Below are positions 53,408 to 60,813 of a stretch of DNA of 64,000 nucleotides, in pieces (position 1 is the first letter of the stretch; the number at the start of each line of letters is the position of its first letter). The notes under the pieces were generated by a model, which was not told the DNA's origin, searched no databases, and saw only the letters and a program-made list of their open reading frames with translations. The position numbers and the translations under genes were made by a program. Origin of the DNA: Streptomyces sp. Edi2 (GTDB taxonomy: Bacteria; Actinomycetota; Actinomycetes; Streptomycetales; Streptomycetaceae); assembly GCF_040253635.1 (NCBI RefSeq), contig NZ_JBEJGX010000003.1, forward strand, positions 5,915,501-5,979,500, in the 5' to 3' direction.

Positions 53408-53502
53408 GCCGACCGCACGCCTCCCCCTCGAATTCCCCTGCGCTTCACGTCCGCGGATCTACGCTGAAACGGCAAACGATCTGCCAGCGGAGGGAGCACG
53501 AC

Positions 53503-54252
53503 ATGGCCAGTCCCGAGGGAGCACCGGTCCCCGAGGAGCAGCGGCTGGGTCCCGTACTGCGCCGCCAGGACCAGGTGCGGACCGGCACCACGGACCAGCG
53601 TCTGCTGGACTCCGAAGGCCCCTCCGAGTGGGTGCACACCGACCCCTGGCGCGTGATGCGCATCCAGTCGGAGTTCGTCGAGGGCTTCGGCGCGCTGGCC
53701 GAGCTGGGCCCGGCCGTCAGCGTCTTCGGCTCCGCCCGTACGCCGCGTGACTCCAAGGAGTACGACGCCGGAGTGCGGATCGGCCGGGCCCTGGTCGACG
53801 CCGGTTTCGCGGTGATCACCGGCGGCGGCCCCGGCGCCATGGAGGCCGCCAACAAGGGCGCCAACGAGGCCGGTGGCACCTCCGTCGGGCTGGGCATCGA
53901 GCTGCCCTTCGAGCAGGGCATGAACGAGTATGTGAACCTCGGCGTCGACTTCCGCTACTTCTTCGTCCGCAAGACGTGTTTTGTGAAGTACGCCCGCGGG
54001 TTCGTGGTGCTCCCCGGCGGGCTCGGCACCCTCGACGAGCTCTTCGAAGCGCTCACCCTCGTCCAGACCCGCAAGGTCACCCGCTTCCCGATCGTGCTGT
54101 TCGGCACGGCCTACTGGAGCGGCCTGGTCGACTGGCTGCGCGACACCCTCATCGCCGAGGGCAAGGCGTCGATGCACGACCTGGAGCTCTTCCACCTCAG
54201 CGACGACGTGGACGAGGCGATCGCGCTGGTGACCAAGGAGGTCGGGATCTGA
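53503..54252 (+). CDS. LOG-family (TIGR00730) Rossmann-fold protein
   Basis: The 249-residue protein has the LOG/lysine-decarboxylase-like signatures GGGPGAMEAANKGA and PGGLGTLDELFEAL. LOG enzymes release cytokinin bases or other nucleobases from nucleotide monophosphates. In M. tuberculosis the homologue Rv1205 has this activity and also lies near dapE. The first 45 residues are a Streptomyces-type extension. It converges with folP at a 10-base gap. Confidence 0.9.
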   Translation: MASPEGAPVPEEQRLGPVLRRQDQVRTGTTDQRLLDSEGPSEWVHTDPWRVMRIQSEFVEGFGALAELGPAVSVFGSARTPRDSKEYDAGVRIGRALVDAGFAVITGGGPGAMEAANKGANEAGGTSVGLGIELPFEQGMNEYVNLGVDFRYFFVRKTCFVKYARGFVVLPGGLGTLDELFEALTLVQTRKVTRFPIVLFGTAYWSGLVDWLRDTLIAEGKASMHDLELFHLSDDVDEAIALVTKEVGI

Positions 54253-54262
54253 GGCCCCTGGC

Positions 54263-55162
54263 TCAGGCCAGTCCCCGGCGGGCGACCGCCGGGGGCCGGT
54301 GGCCGGCGATCGAGGCCACCATGTCCAGCACCTGCCGGGTCTCGGCGACCTCGTGGACCCGGTAGACCCGGGCGCCCAGCCAGGCCGAGACGGCGGTGGT
54401 CGCGAGGGTGCCGAGCACCCGTTCCTTGACCGGCCGGTCAAGCGTCTCGCCGACGAAGTCCTTGTTGGACAGCGAGACCAGCACCGGGAAGGGCGTCTCC
54501 CCCGCGTGAGCGAAGCCGAGCTCCCGGGGAACGGCCCGCGCCATCTCGTCCAGCCGGCGGGTCGCCTCCAGGCTGTGCCGGGTGTTCTTCCCGAAGTCGT
54601 GCCCCGGATCGATCATGATCGCGTCGCGCCGGACGCCCAGCTCCACGGCCCGCTCCGCGAGCCCGAGCGTCACCCGCAGGATGTCTTCCATCACGTCGTC
54701 GTAGGTCACCCGGTGCGGGCGGGTACGCGGCTGCGCACCGCCCGCGTGCGTGCACACCAGGCCCACGTCGTAGCGCGCCGCGACCTCGGCGAGCCGTGGA
54801 TCGACCCCGCCCCAGGCGTCGTTGAGCAGATCGGCGCCGACCTCGCACACCGCCTCGCCGACCTCGTGGCGCCAGGTGTCGACGCTGATCACCACATCGG
54901 GGAAGCGCTTGCGGACCTCGGCCACGAACCCGACCGTGCGGCGGGCCTCCTCCTCGGCGCTGACCTCTTCGCCGGGGCCGGCCTTGACGCCGCCGATGTC
55001 GATGATCGCGGCACCCTCGGCCACCGCCTGTTCCACGCGGGCCAGCGCGGGTTCGTCACGGAACGTGGCGCCCTGGTCGTAGAACGAGTCCGGCGTCCGG
55101 TTGACGATCGCCATGATCACCGGCTCGTGCGCCCCGAACTCGCGATTCCCCAGCCGCAGCAT
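54263..55162 (-). CDS. folP2: FolP2-type dihydropteroate synthase homologue
   Basis: The 299-residue TIM-barrel protein has DHPS motifs IMAIVNRTPDSFYD, ISVDTWRHEV and DPGHDFGKN. However, where true DHPS has GGxSTRPGA in loop 2, this protein reads IIDIGGVKAGPGEEV, so the Ser-Thr-Arg-Pro element that binds pABA and sulfonamides is missing. This is the FolP2 pattern of mycobacteria, reported to lack DHPS activity. Neighbours (LOG, DivIVA protein, tag) match the Rv1205-Rv1210 region. ATG 55162 follows GAGAGGGAG. Its true reaction is unknown. Confidence 0.85.
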   Translation of the reverse strand: MLRLGNREFGAHEPVIMAIVNRTPDSFYDQGATFRDEPALARVEQAVAEGAAIIDIGGVKAGPGEEVSAEEEARRTVGFVAEVRKRFPDVVISVDTWRHEVGEAVCEVGADLLNDAWGGVDPRLAEVAARYDVGLVCTHAGGAQPRTRPHRVTYDDVMEDILRVTLGLAERAVELGVRRDAIMIDPGHDFGKNTRHSLEATRRLDEMARAVPRELGFAHAGETPFPVLVSLSNKDFVGETLDRPVKERVLGTLATTAVSAWLGARVYRVHEVAETRQVLDMVASIAGHRPPAVARRGLA

Positions 55163-55254
55163 TCCCGCACTCCCTCTCCGTGGTCCGGGAGCGACCCTAA
55201 CTGTCACACCCGCATGGCACGATCAGTGCAGGCACATAGTCCGGGGAGTTGGTC

Positions 55255-55704
55255 GTGTTCTGGTTCTTGCTGATCGCGATGGTCGTGGTGGTGGCAGCCG
55301 TCACCCTCGTGGTCGTCGGCGGTGGTGACAGCGGTGGGCTGCGGGATTCCGAGCCGGACCGGCTGCACGACCCGCTGCCGGAGGACCGCCCGGTGGCCCG
55401 CGCCGATGTGGAGGCCGTCCGCCTTCCGGTGACCGTCCGCGGCTACCGGATGAACGAGGTCGACGACGTCCTGGACCGCCTGGGCGCCGAACTGGCCGAG
55501 CGCGACGCCCGGATCGCCGAGCTGGAGGCGGCGCTGGCCGGCGTGCACGCCTCCGCCATGGGCGGCCCGGGGCTGATACAGGACGGCCCGCCCCTGCTCG
55601 GACCGATCGAGGAGAAGCGGCTCGCCCCGGAGAAGGACCGGGCGAAGGACCGGCAGCCGGCCGAAGACCCAGGGATGACGCCGGAAGGCGGGGACCGTCC
55701 ATGA
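55255..55704 (+). CDS. DivIVA-domain membrane protein
   Basis: The 149-residue product begins with one transmembrane helix (about 1-21) and contains the DivIVA-like segment VTVRGYRMNEVDDVLDRLGAEL followed by a short coiled coil; the tail is charged and disordered. GTG 55255 follows GGGGAG. It overlaps tag by ATGA. M. tuberculosis Rv1209 has the same position. A role at growth zones is possible but unproven. Confidence 0.82.
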   Translation: MFWFLLIAMVVVVAAVTLVVVGGGDSGGLRDSEPDRLHDPLPEDRPVARADVEAVRLPVTVRGYRMNEVDDVLDRLGAELAERDARIAELEAALAGVHASAMGGPGLIQDGPPLLGPIEEKRLAPEKDRAKDRQPAEDPGMTPEGGDRP

Positions 55705-56306
55705 GCGGCGTGGTGACCGAACCGGACGGCATCCCGCGCTGCCCGTGGGGGATGGAGTCGGCACAGATGGCCGACTACCGCGCCTACCACGACACCGAAT
55801 GGGGCCTGCCGGTCCACGGCGACGACGCCCTCTTCGAGCGGATGAGCCTGGAGGCGTTCCAGTCCGGACTCTCCTGGATCACGATCCTGCGCCGCCGCCC
55901 CGGCTTCCGTGCCGCGTTCGCCGGCTTCCGGATCGCCGAGGTGGCGCGGTTCACGGACGCGGACGCCGAGCGGCTGCTCGCCGACCCGGGCATCATCCGC
56001 AACCGCGCCAAGATCGCCGCGACGATCAACAACGCCAAGATCGCCACCGAGCTGGCCGCGGGCGAGCTCGACGCGCTGATCTGGTCCTACGCCCCCGACC
56101 GGGCCGGCCGGCCGGTGCCGCGGACCGTGCGCGATGTGCAGCCGGTGACCCCGGAGTCGACGGCGCTCGCCAAGGACCTCAAGAAGCGCGGTTTCCGCTT
56201 CGTCGGTCCGACCACCGCCTACGCGATGATGCAGGCGTGCGGCCTGGTCAACGATCATCTGGCGGACTGCCATGTCCGCCGGGCCGTGGAGGCGGCGGCC
56301 GGCTGA
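55701..56306 (+). CDS. tag: DNA-3-methyladenine glycosylase I
   Basis: This 201-residue enzyme excises 3-methyladenine from alkylated DNA. Motifs CPWGMES, YHDTEWGLPVHGDDALFE, SWITILRRR and the zinc-binding Cys/His set (Cys near 15, His near 30, CGLVNDHLADCH at the end) are present. The start overlaps the DivIVA-protein stop, so expression is coupled. Confidence 0.95.
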   Translation: MSGVVTEPDGIPRCPWGMESAQMADYRAYHDTEWGLPVHGDDALFERMSLEAFQSGLSWITILRRRPGFRAAFAGFRIAEVARFTDADAERLLADPGIIRNRAKIAATINNAKIATELAAGELDALIWSYAPDRAGRPVPRTVRDVQPVTPESTALAKDLKKRGFRFVGPTTAYAMMQACGLVNDHLADCHVRRAVEAAAG

Positions 56307-56461
56307 CCCGGCCCGGGCCGCCGGTCGCGGGCCGGGGCGGTCGTGGGCCGGGGCGCCGGCCGGGTCGGCTGCACGGAGTCGCCGGGCCGGGTCGGCTGTA
56401 CCGGGTCGCCGACATTCGGTCACCGAGGCCCGGTCGCCGACACCCGGTCGCCGATGCCGGC
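56307..56461. repeat. Degenerate CCGGGTCG-type repeats between tag and enoyl-CoA hydratase
   Basis: The gap between two convergent genes consists of imperfect copies of short units such as CCGGGTCGGCTG and CCCGGTCGCCGA. No gene or single dominant terminator is visible. Confidence 0.6.
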
Positions 56462-57262
56462 TCAGTGTCCCAGGAAGACCGGCTTCTCCTTCTTCACGAA
56501 CGCCTCGACCGCGATCGCGTGGTCCTCCGAAGCCCCCGCCCGGCCCTGCAGCTCGTCCTCCTTGCCGAGGGTTTCGGCGAGCGAGTGCCCCGCCCCGTAG
56601 GCCAGCGACTCCTTGATCGCGGCATAGGCGGCGGTCGGGCCCTCGGCCAGCCGGCGGGCGACGGCCGCGGCCGTCTCGGCCAGCTCGTCGGCCGGCACCA
56701 CCTTGTTGGCGATGCCCAGGTCGTACGCCTCCTGGGCGCCGATGTTGCGCGGGAAGAGCAGCAGATCGGCGGCCCGGCCATGGCCGATCAGCCGCGGCAG
56801 CGTCCAGGACACCCCGGAGTCGGCGGTCAGCGCGACGCCCGCGAAGGAGGTGTTGAAGGACGCGGTGTCGGCGACCACGCGGTAGTCGGCGGCCATGGCG
56901 AAGCCCGCACCGGCGCCCGCGGCGACCCCGTTGACGCCCGCGACCACGGGCTTGGGCATCTCGGTCAGCGCCGTCACGATGGGGTTGTAGTGCTCACGCA
57001 CGGTGTTCATGGTGCCGCCGGAGCCGGTGGCCCGGTCCTCGGCCAGCAGCCCGATGTGCTCCTTGAGGTCCTGCCCGACGCAGAAGGCGCGCCCGGTGGC
57101 GGTCAGCAGAACGGCGCGTACGGCAGGATCGGCGGCGGCCTCCTGCAGGGTGTCCCGCAGCAGGACCTTCGCCTCGATGTTCAGCGCGTTCATCGCGTCG
57201 GGGCGGTTGAGAGTGATCGTCGCGAGTCCGTCGGTCACGTCATAGAGCACGGTGTCGGCCAT
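56462..57262 (-). CDS. Enoyl-CoA hydratase/isomerase family protein (PaaG-like)
   Basis: The 266-residue crotonase-fold protein has the oxyanion-hole segments GRAFCVGQDLKEH and VNGVAAGAGAGFAMAAD. At the second catalytic position it has LTADSGVSWTLPRLIG rather than the Glu-containing segment of hydratases, which resembles PaaG-like isomerases. The substrate is unknown. ATG 57262 is the family start. It stands alone in the minus direction. Confidence 0.88.
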   Translation of the reverse strand: MADTVLYDVTDGLATITLNRPDAMNALNIEAKVLLRDTLQEAAADPAVRAVLLTATGRAFCVGQDLKEHIGLLAEDRATGSGGTMNTVREHYNPIVTALTEMPKPVVAGVNGVAAGAGAGFAMAADYRVVADTASFNTSFAGVALTADSGVSWTLPRLIGHGRAADLLLFPRNIGAQEAYDLGIANKVVPADELAETAAAVARRLAEGPTAAYAAIKESLAYGAGHSLAETLGKEDELQGRAGASEDHAIAVEAFVKKEKPVFLGH

Positions 57263-57595
57263 AGTGGGAGTCCCCTCCGTCGCGGCTCGGACTGCTCGTC
57301 AGCGGCAGCCAGCGCTCAGGATGCCGGAGATCATCGGGCCCCGGCATGTGACGTACATCAAAGATTGCGGGCGCGTCGGAGGTCGGCGGGCGGAGAAGTA
57401 TTGCAGCCACCTCCCCGAATTGAGGGGGTTTGAGAGAGCGGGTTGCCGAAGGGATGCGGCCCGATGTTGGTCATCGGGTCGTTCGATGCGGGATAATGGC
57501 CTGGAAGCAATCTGTTCGATGCCGGTGACACGTGCCTATCCGGGCCGTCGGCTGAGATGAGCTTGATTGAGCTGGTTTCAGGAAGGGGAACGAGC

Positions 57596-57763
57596 ATGGC
57601 GGCCATGAAGCCGCGGACGGGTGACGGCCCGCTCGAGGTGACCAAGGAGGGGCGGGGCATCGTCATGCGTGTTCCGCTCGAAGGCGGCGGGCGGCTCGTC
57701 GTCGAGCTGACCCCCGACGAAGCCAAGGCCCTGGGTGAGGCCCTGGACAAGGTCACCGTCTGA
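57596..57763 (+). CDS. DUF3117 small conserved protein
   Basis: The 55-residue protein (MAAMKPRTGDGPLEVTKEGR and following) is a DUF3117 member, almost invariant across actinobacteria (M. tuberculosis Rv1211). ATG 57596 follows AGGAAGGGGAA; an upstream start adds 13 residues without conservation. The function is unknown. It forms a two-strand/helix fold by appearance and has no Cys. Confidence 0.9.
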   Translation: MAAMKPRTGDGPLEVTKEGRGIVMRVPLEGGGRLVVELTPDEAKALGEALDKVTV

Positions 57764-57929
57764 CAAGGGCGGCGCAACCGGCGGTTTCCCGGGGCTGACC
57801 CCGGTATCCCCAGCCGAATTACCCCGGCCCCGGCATGTGGCACGTGCGAATGCGCGCCAGGTGCCGGGGCCGTTTGCCTGTCCTGGCGCCGGGCCCGGTC
57901 CGGGCCCGGGCCTGCGACCTCCGACCTCC

Positions 57930-57968
57930 GACCTGCGGTCCTGTGACCTGCGGTCCTGTGACCTGCGG
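57930..57968. repeat. 15-bp tandem repeat downstream of DUF3117
   Basis: GACCTGCGGTCCTGT occurs twice exactly (57930-57944, 57945-57959) with a partial third unit. It lies between the DUF3117 gene and the end of the convergent methyltransferase gene. Confidence 0.85.
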
Positions 57969-57989
57969 CGGCCGGGAGGCCGGGGCCGG

Positions 57990-58643
57990 TCAGCCGCGTC
58001 TGACCGCACAGAGCAGGCCGTCGCCGACCGGCAGCAGGGCCGGCACCAGCGTGGTGCTCTCCCGGATGGTCCGCAGCAGCTCCCGCAGCCGCAGCACCTC
58101 GGCGGGCTGCAGCGACGAGTCGACCGTACGGCCGTCGGCGAAAACGCCCTCGAAGCAGACCAGGCCGCCGGGGCGCAGCAGCCGCAACGATTCAGCGAGG
58201 TATTCCAGGCACTCCATGAGGTCGCCGTCGCAGAACACGAGGTCGTAGCCGCCGTCCGCGAGACGGGGCAGCACGTCCAGCGCGTGGCCCGGAATGAAGC
58301 GGGCGCGGTTCCCGGCGAAGCCGGCCGCTCGGAACGCCTGCTTGGCGAAGGCCTGCCGCTCCGGTTCGAGATCCACGGTGGTCAGCACCCCGTCGGGCCG
58401 CATGCCGTGCAGGAGATAGATGCCCGACACGCCCGTGCCGGTGCCGATCTCGGCGACCGCCTTGGCGTCGACGGCGGCCGCGAGCAGGCGGAGGGCGGCG
58501 CCGGTGCCGTTCGTCACCGTACGGATGCCGGCTTCGCGCGCGCAGTCGCGGGACCACCGCAGGGCGGTCTCGGCGCTGTCGTCGATGGTCCCGGCGCCGT
58601 ACGCCTCGGCGAAAGCCAAGCTCGTCTGCCGGTTGCCGGTAAT
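57990..58643 (-). CDS. O-methyltransferase (Rv1220c type) with probable ATT start
   Basis: The product of about 217 residues is a class I O-methyltransferase: EIGTGTGVSGIYLL binds SAM, DLEPERQ follows and DLVFCDGD carries metal-site acids. It is divergent from sigE, as Rv1220c is in mycobacteria. Homologues start with M-TGNRQTS; here the corresponding codon at 58643-58641 is ATT, placed six bases after AGGAG. The only alternative in-frame start, TTG at 58673, has no ribosome binding site. I therefore annotate the ATT start but with caution; the enzyme itself is well supported. Confidence 0.8.
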   Translation of the reverse strand: MTGNRQTSLAFAEAYGAGTIDDSAETALRWSRDCAREAGIRTVTNGTGAALRLLAAAVDAKAVAEIGTGTGVSGIYLLHGMRPDGVLTTVDLEPERQAFAKQAFRAAGFAGNRARFIPGHALDVLPRLADGGYDLVFCDGDLMECLEYLAESLRLLRPGGLVCFEGVFADGRTVDSSLQPAEVLRLRELLRTIRESTTLVPALLPVGDGLLCAVRRG

Positions 58644-58697
58644 GGCCCTCTCCTGTCCCCGTAGTTGACGCAACCGTGACTGTATCCGCTGCGTCCG

Positions 58698-58723
58698 GGA
58701 ACCCGCAGATGGGACTGGACGTT
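58698..58723 (+). promoter_or_regulatory. Candidate ECF-type promoter of sigE
   Basis: GGAAC at 58698-58702 and GTT at 58721-58723 are separated by 18 bases, matching the -35/-10 consensus of SigE/SigH-family ECF sigma factors. It sits about 35 bases before the GTG start of sigE, so self-regulation is plausible. Confidence 0.5.
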
Positions 58724-58757
58724 AAGGACGGGAAGGGGATGACGGGGGGATGCACCG

Positions 58758-59650
58758 GTGAAGACCGCGCGAGACACGAACCATGAACAGAAGCAGGACC
58801 AAATGCAGGTCAAAACTGCTTATCCGGAGCTAACGGGCGAGGTGGATATGGTAGGGGCTCTACTGGACACCACCAGAGCCACCAGGGGAGGTGCGGCTGC
58901 GGCGGGTGACCGAGGGGTGCTGAGGCGCTTGAAAAGGTCGTTCGCCGAGCCGAAATCCGTGACAGACACTGCTGACCGTTCCCGTCCCCATGGCCCGAAG
59001 GCCAAGGGAGGGGCCCCCGTCGCCGACTCCGCAACCACCGCGACCTTTGCCGCAGACGCGGATGCGCAGGCGTGGACTCCGCCCAGCTGGGAGGAGATCG
59101 TCAGCACCCACAGCGCGCGGGTCTACCGCCTCGCCTACCGCCTCACCGGCAATCAGCACGACGCCGAGGACCTCACCCAGGAGGTGTTCGTCCGCGTCTT
59201 CCGCTCGCTGTCGACGTACACCCCCGGCACCTTCGAGGGCTGGCTGCACCGGATCACCACCAACCTCTTCCTGGATATGGTCCGCCGCCGTCAGCGCATC
59301 CGCTTCGACGCGCTCGGTGACGATGCCGCCGAGCGGCTGCCCAGCCGCGAGCCCTCCCCCAGCAGGTCTTCAACGACACCCACTTCGACGCCGATGTGCA
59401 GCAGGCGCTGGACACCCTTGCGCCCGAGTTCCGTGCCGCCGTCGTCCTGTGTGACATCGAGGGCCTGTCGTACGAGGAGATCGCCGCCACGCTCGGTGTC
59501 AAGCTCGGCACGGTCCGCAGCCGGATCCACCGTGGCCGCTCCCACCTGCGCAAGGCCCTCAAGCACCGCGCCCCGGCCACCCGTGCCGAAGAGCGTGAGC
59601 AGCGGCGGTCGTTGGCCGTGGTGCCCACGGGGGAGGTCGGAATCGCGTGA
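58758..59650 (+). pseudogene. sigE: ECF sigma factor of the SigE family, interrupted by a one-base frameshift
   Basis: The first frame has an N-terminal extension of about 110 residues, then sigma-70 region 2 ([46 protein letters not shown]). At a run of five C (59356-59360) the coding signal shifts to the next frame, which supplies region 4 ([37 protein letters not shown]) and ends at 59650. One additional C restores a protein of about 297 residues, with [18 protein letters not shown] across the joint. Neighbours on both sides match the mycobacterial sigE locus. As drawn the sigma factor would lack region 4. GTG 58758 has GGGGGA upstream; ATG 58803 is an alternative start. Confidence 0.85.
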
Positions 59651-60690
59651 GCGCCATTGGCGGTCCGTCCCCCGCCGAGCAGCATCTCGGCGACCGCCTC
59701 GCGGCTCTGGTCGACGGCGAGTTGGGGCATGACGCACGCGAGCGGGTGCTCGCGCATCTTGCGACATGCGGACGGTGCAAGGCAGAAGCCGACGCCCAGC
59801 GCCGGCTGAAAAGCGTATTCGCCGAGACGGCACCCCCCGGTCCTTCCGAGGGGCTGCTGGCACGACTGCAGCAACTGCCCGGTGGCGACCCGGACGGCCC
59901 CGGCAGCCGACTAGGCAACGGCAATGGCAGTCGGCTCGGCAACGGCAGCTTCGGACGCGGCGAGTTCGGGCGTGGCGATTTCGGACGCGGCGGATTCGGG
60001 CGTGGTGAGTTCGCACGACGTGGTGAGTTCATCCGCGGCGGTGACGCGTTCCGCTATGTCCCCTCCGACAGTCACTCCGGCCATCCCATGGCGGCAATTC
60101 CCCTGCAGCCCCGTGGACGCGGCTTCCGGGTGCAGGAGAGCTACCGGACCGCGCAGCGGCGCCGGTTCGCCTTCGCGGCGGCCGGTGCGGTCTCCCTTGC
60201 GGCCTTCGCGCTGGGCGGCGCCCTCCCGCTGGAGGCGGCGGTCGATCTGCCCGGCGGACGCGTCGACGGCGGCGGCACGGCCGTCACCCCGCTCGGCGTC
60301 AGCCCGGCGGCCGACGCCGGCCCGCTCCTTCGCGGAGAGGAATTTCCCGCCAAGAATTCCCGGTCCGGTGCCTGGCAGCCGTCCGGCGGCCCGACCATGG
60401 CCCCGGCCCCCAGCGCCATGACCCTGTACGGCCCCACCGCGGCACCCCCCGCCCCGCAATCCCCGGCGTCGGCGCCCGCCCAGGCCGGCCGCTTCGGCCT
60501 GTCGCCCCTGATAGCCGCGACGGGTCCGGCCTCGGCGTCTTACCTCGCACCCCTGGTTGCCAACGCCGGCACCGCCCCGGTGCGGAAGAACCCGCCCGCG
60601 CTCCCACCCCTGGAGCCCATGCGCCCGCTGACCGGTTCCGCGGTCGCGGCAGCCCCCTCCGCTGCTGGCTCAACCCCGGCCCAGCGCTGA
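59647..60690 (+). CDS. rseA: Anti-sigma factor RseA-like, ZAS zinc-finger with membrane helix
   Basis: The 347-residue protein has an anti-sigma ZAS motif H-x3-C-x2-C (His37, Cys41, Cys44), a Gly/Arg/Phe repeat region (about 90-125, units [15 protein letters not shown]), a transmembrane helix at about 173-196 and an Ala/Pro-rich external part. It should hold SigE inactive until envelope stress. The GTG overlaps the sigE stop (GTGA), which couples their synthesis. The HtrA-like protease encoded next is the natural partner in this signalling chain. Confidence 0.88.
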   Translation: MSAIGGPSPAEQHLGDRLAALVDGELGHDARERVLAHLATCGRCKAEADAQRRLKSVFAETAPPGPSEGLLARLQQLPGGDPDGPGSRLGNGNGSRLGNGSFGRGEFGRGDFGRGGFGRGEFARRGEFIRGGDAFRYVPSDSHSGHPMAAIPLQPRGRGFRVQESYRTAQRRRFAFAAAGAVSLAAFALGGALPLEAAVDLPGGRVDGGGTAVTPLGVSPAADAGPLLRGEEFPAKNSRSGAWQPSGGPTMAPAPSAMTLYGPTAAPPAPQSPASAPAQAGRFGLSPLIAATGPASASYLAPLVANAGTAPVRKNPPALPPLEPMRPLTGSAVAAAPSAAGSTPAQR

Positions 60691-60813
60691 CCGTCTCCTG
60701 CGCAGCCCCGCGGGGAACTGGTTGAATCCCTGTGGGCGGCGCACCCCTGACCGGGCGCGTACCGCGAGGTGGTGGTGGCCCGCGCAGGTCCGCGGGCGAA
60801 TTCTGGGGAGAGC

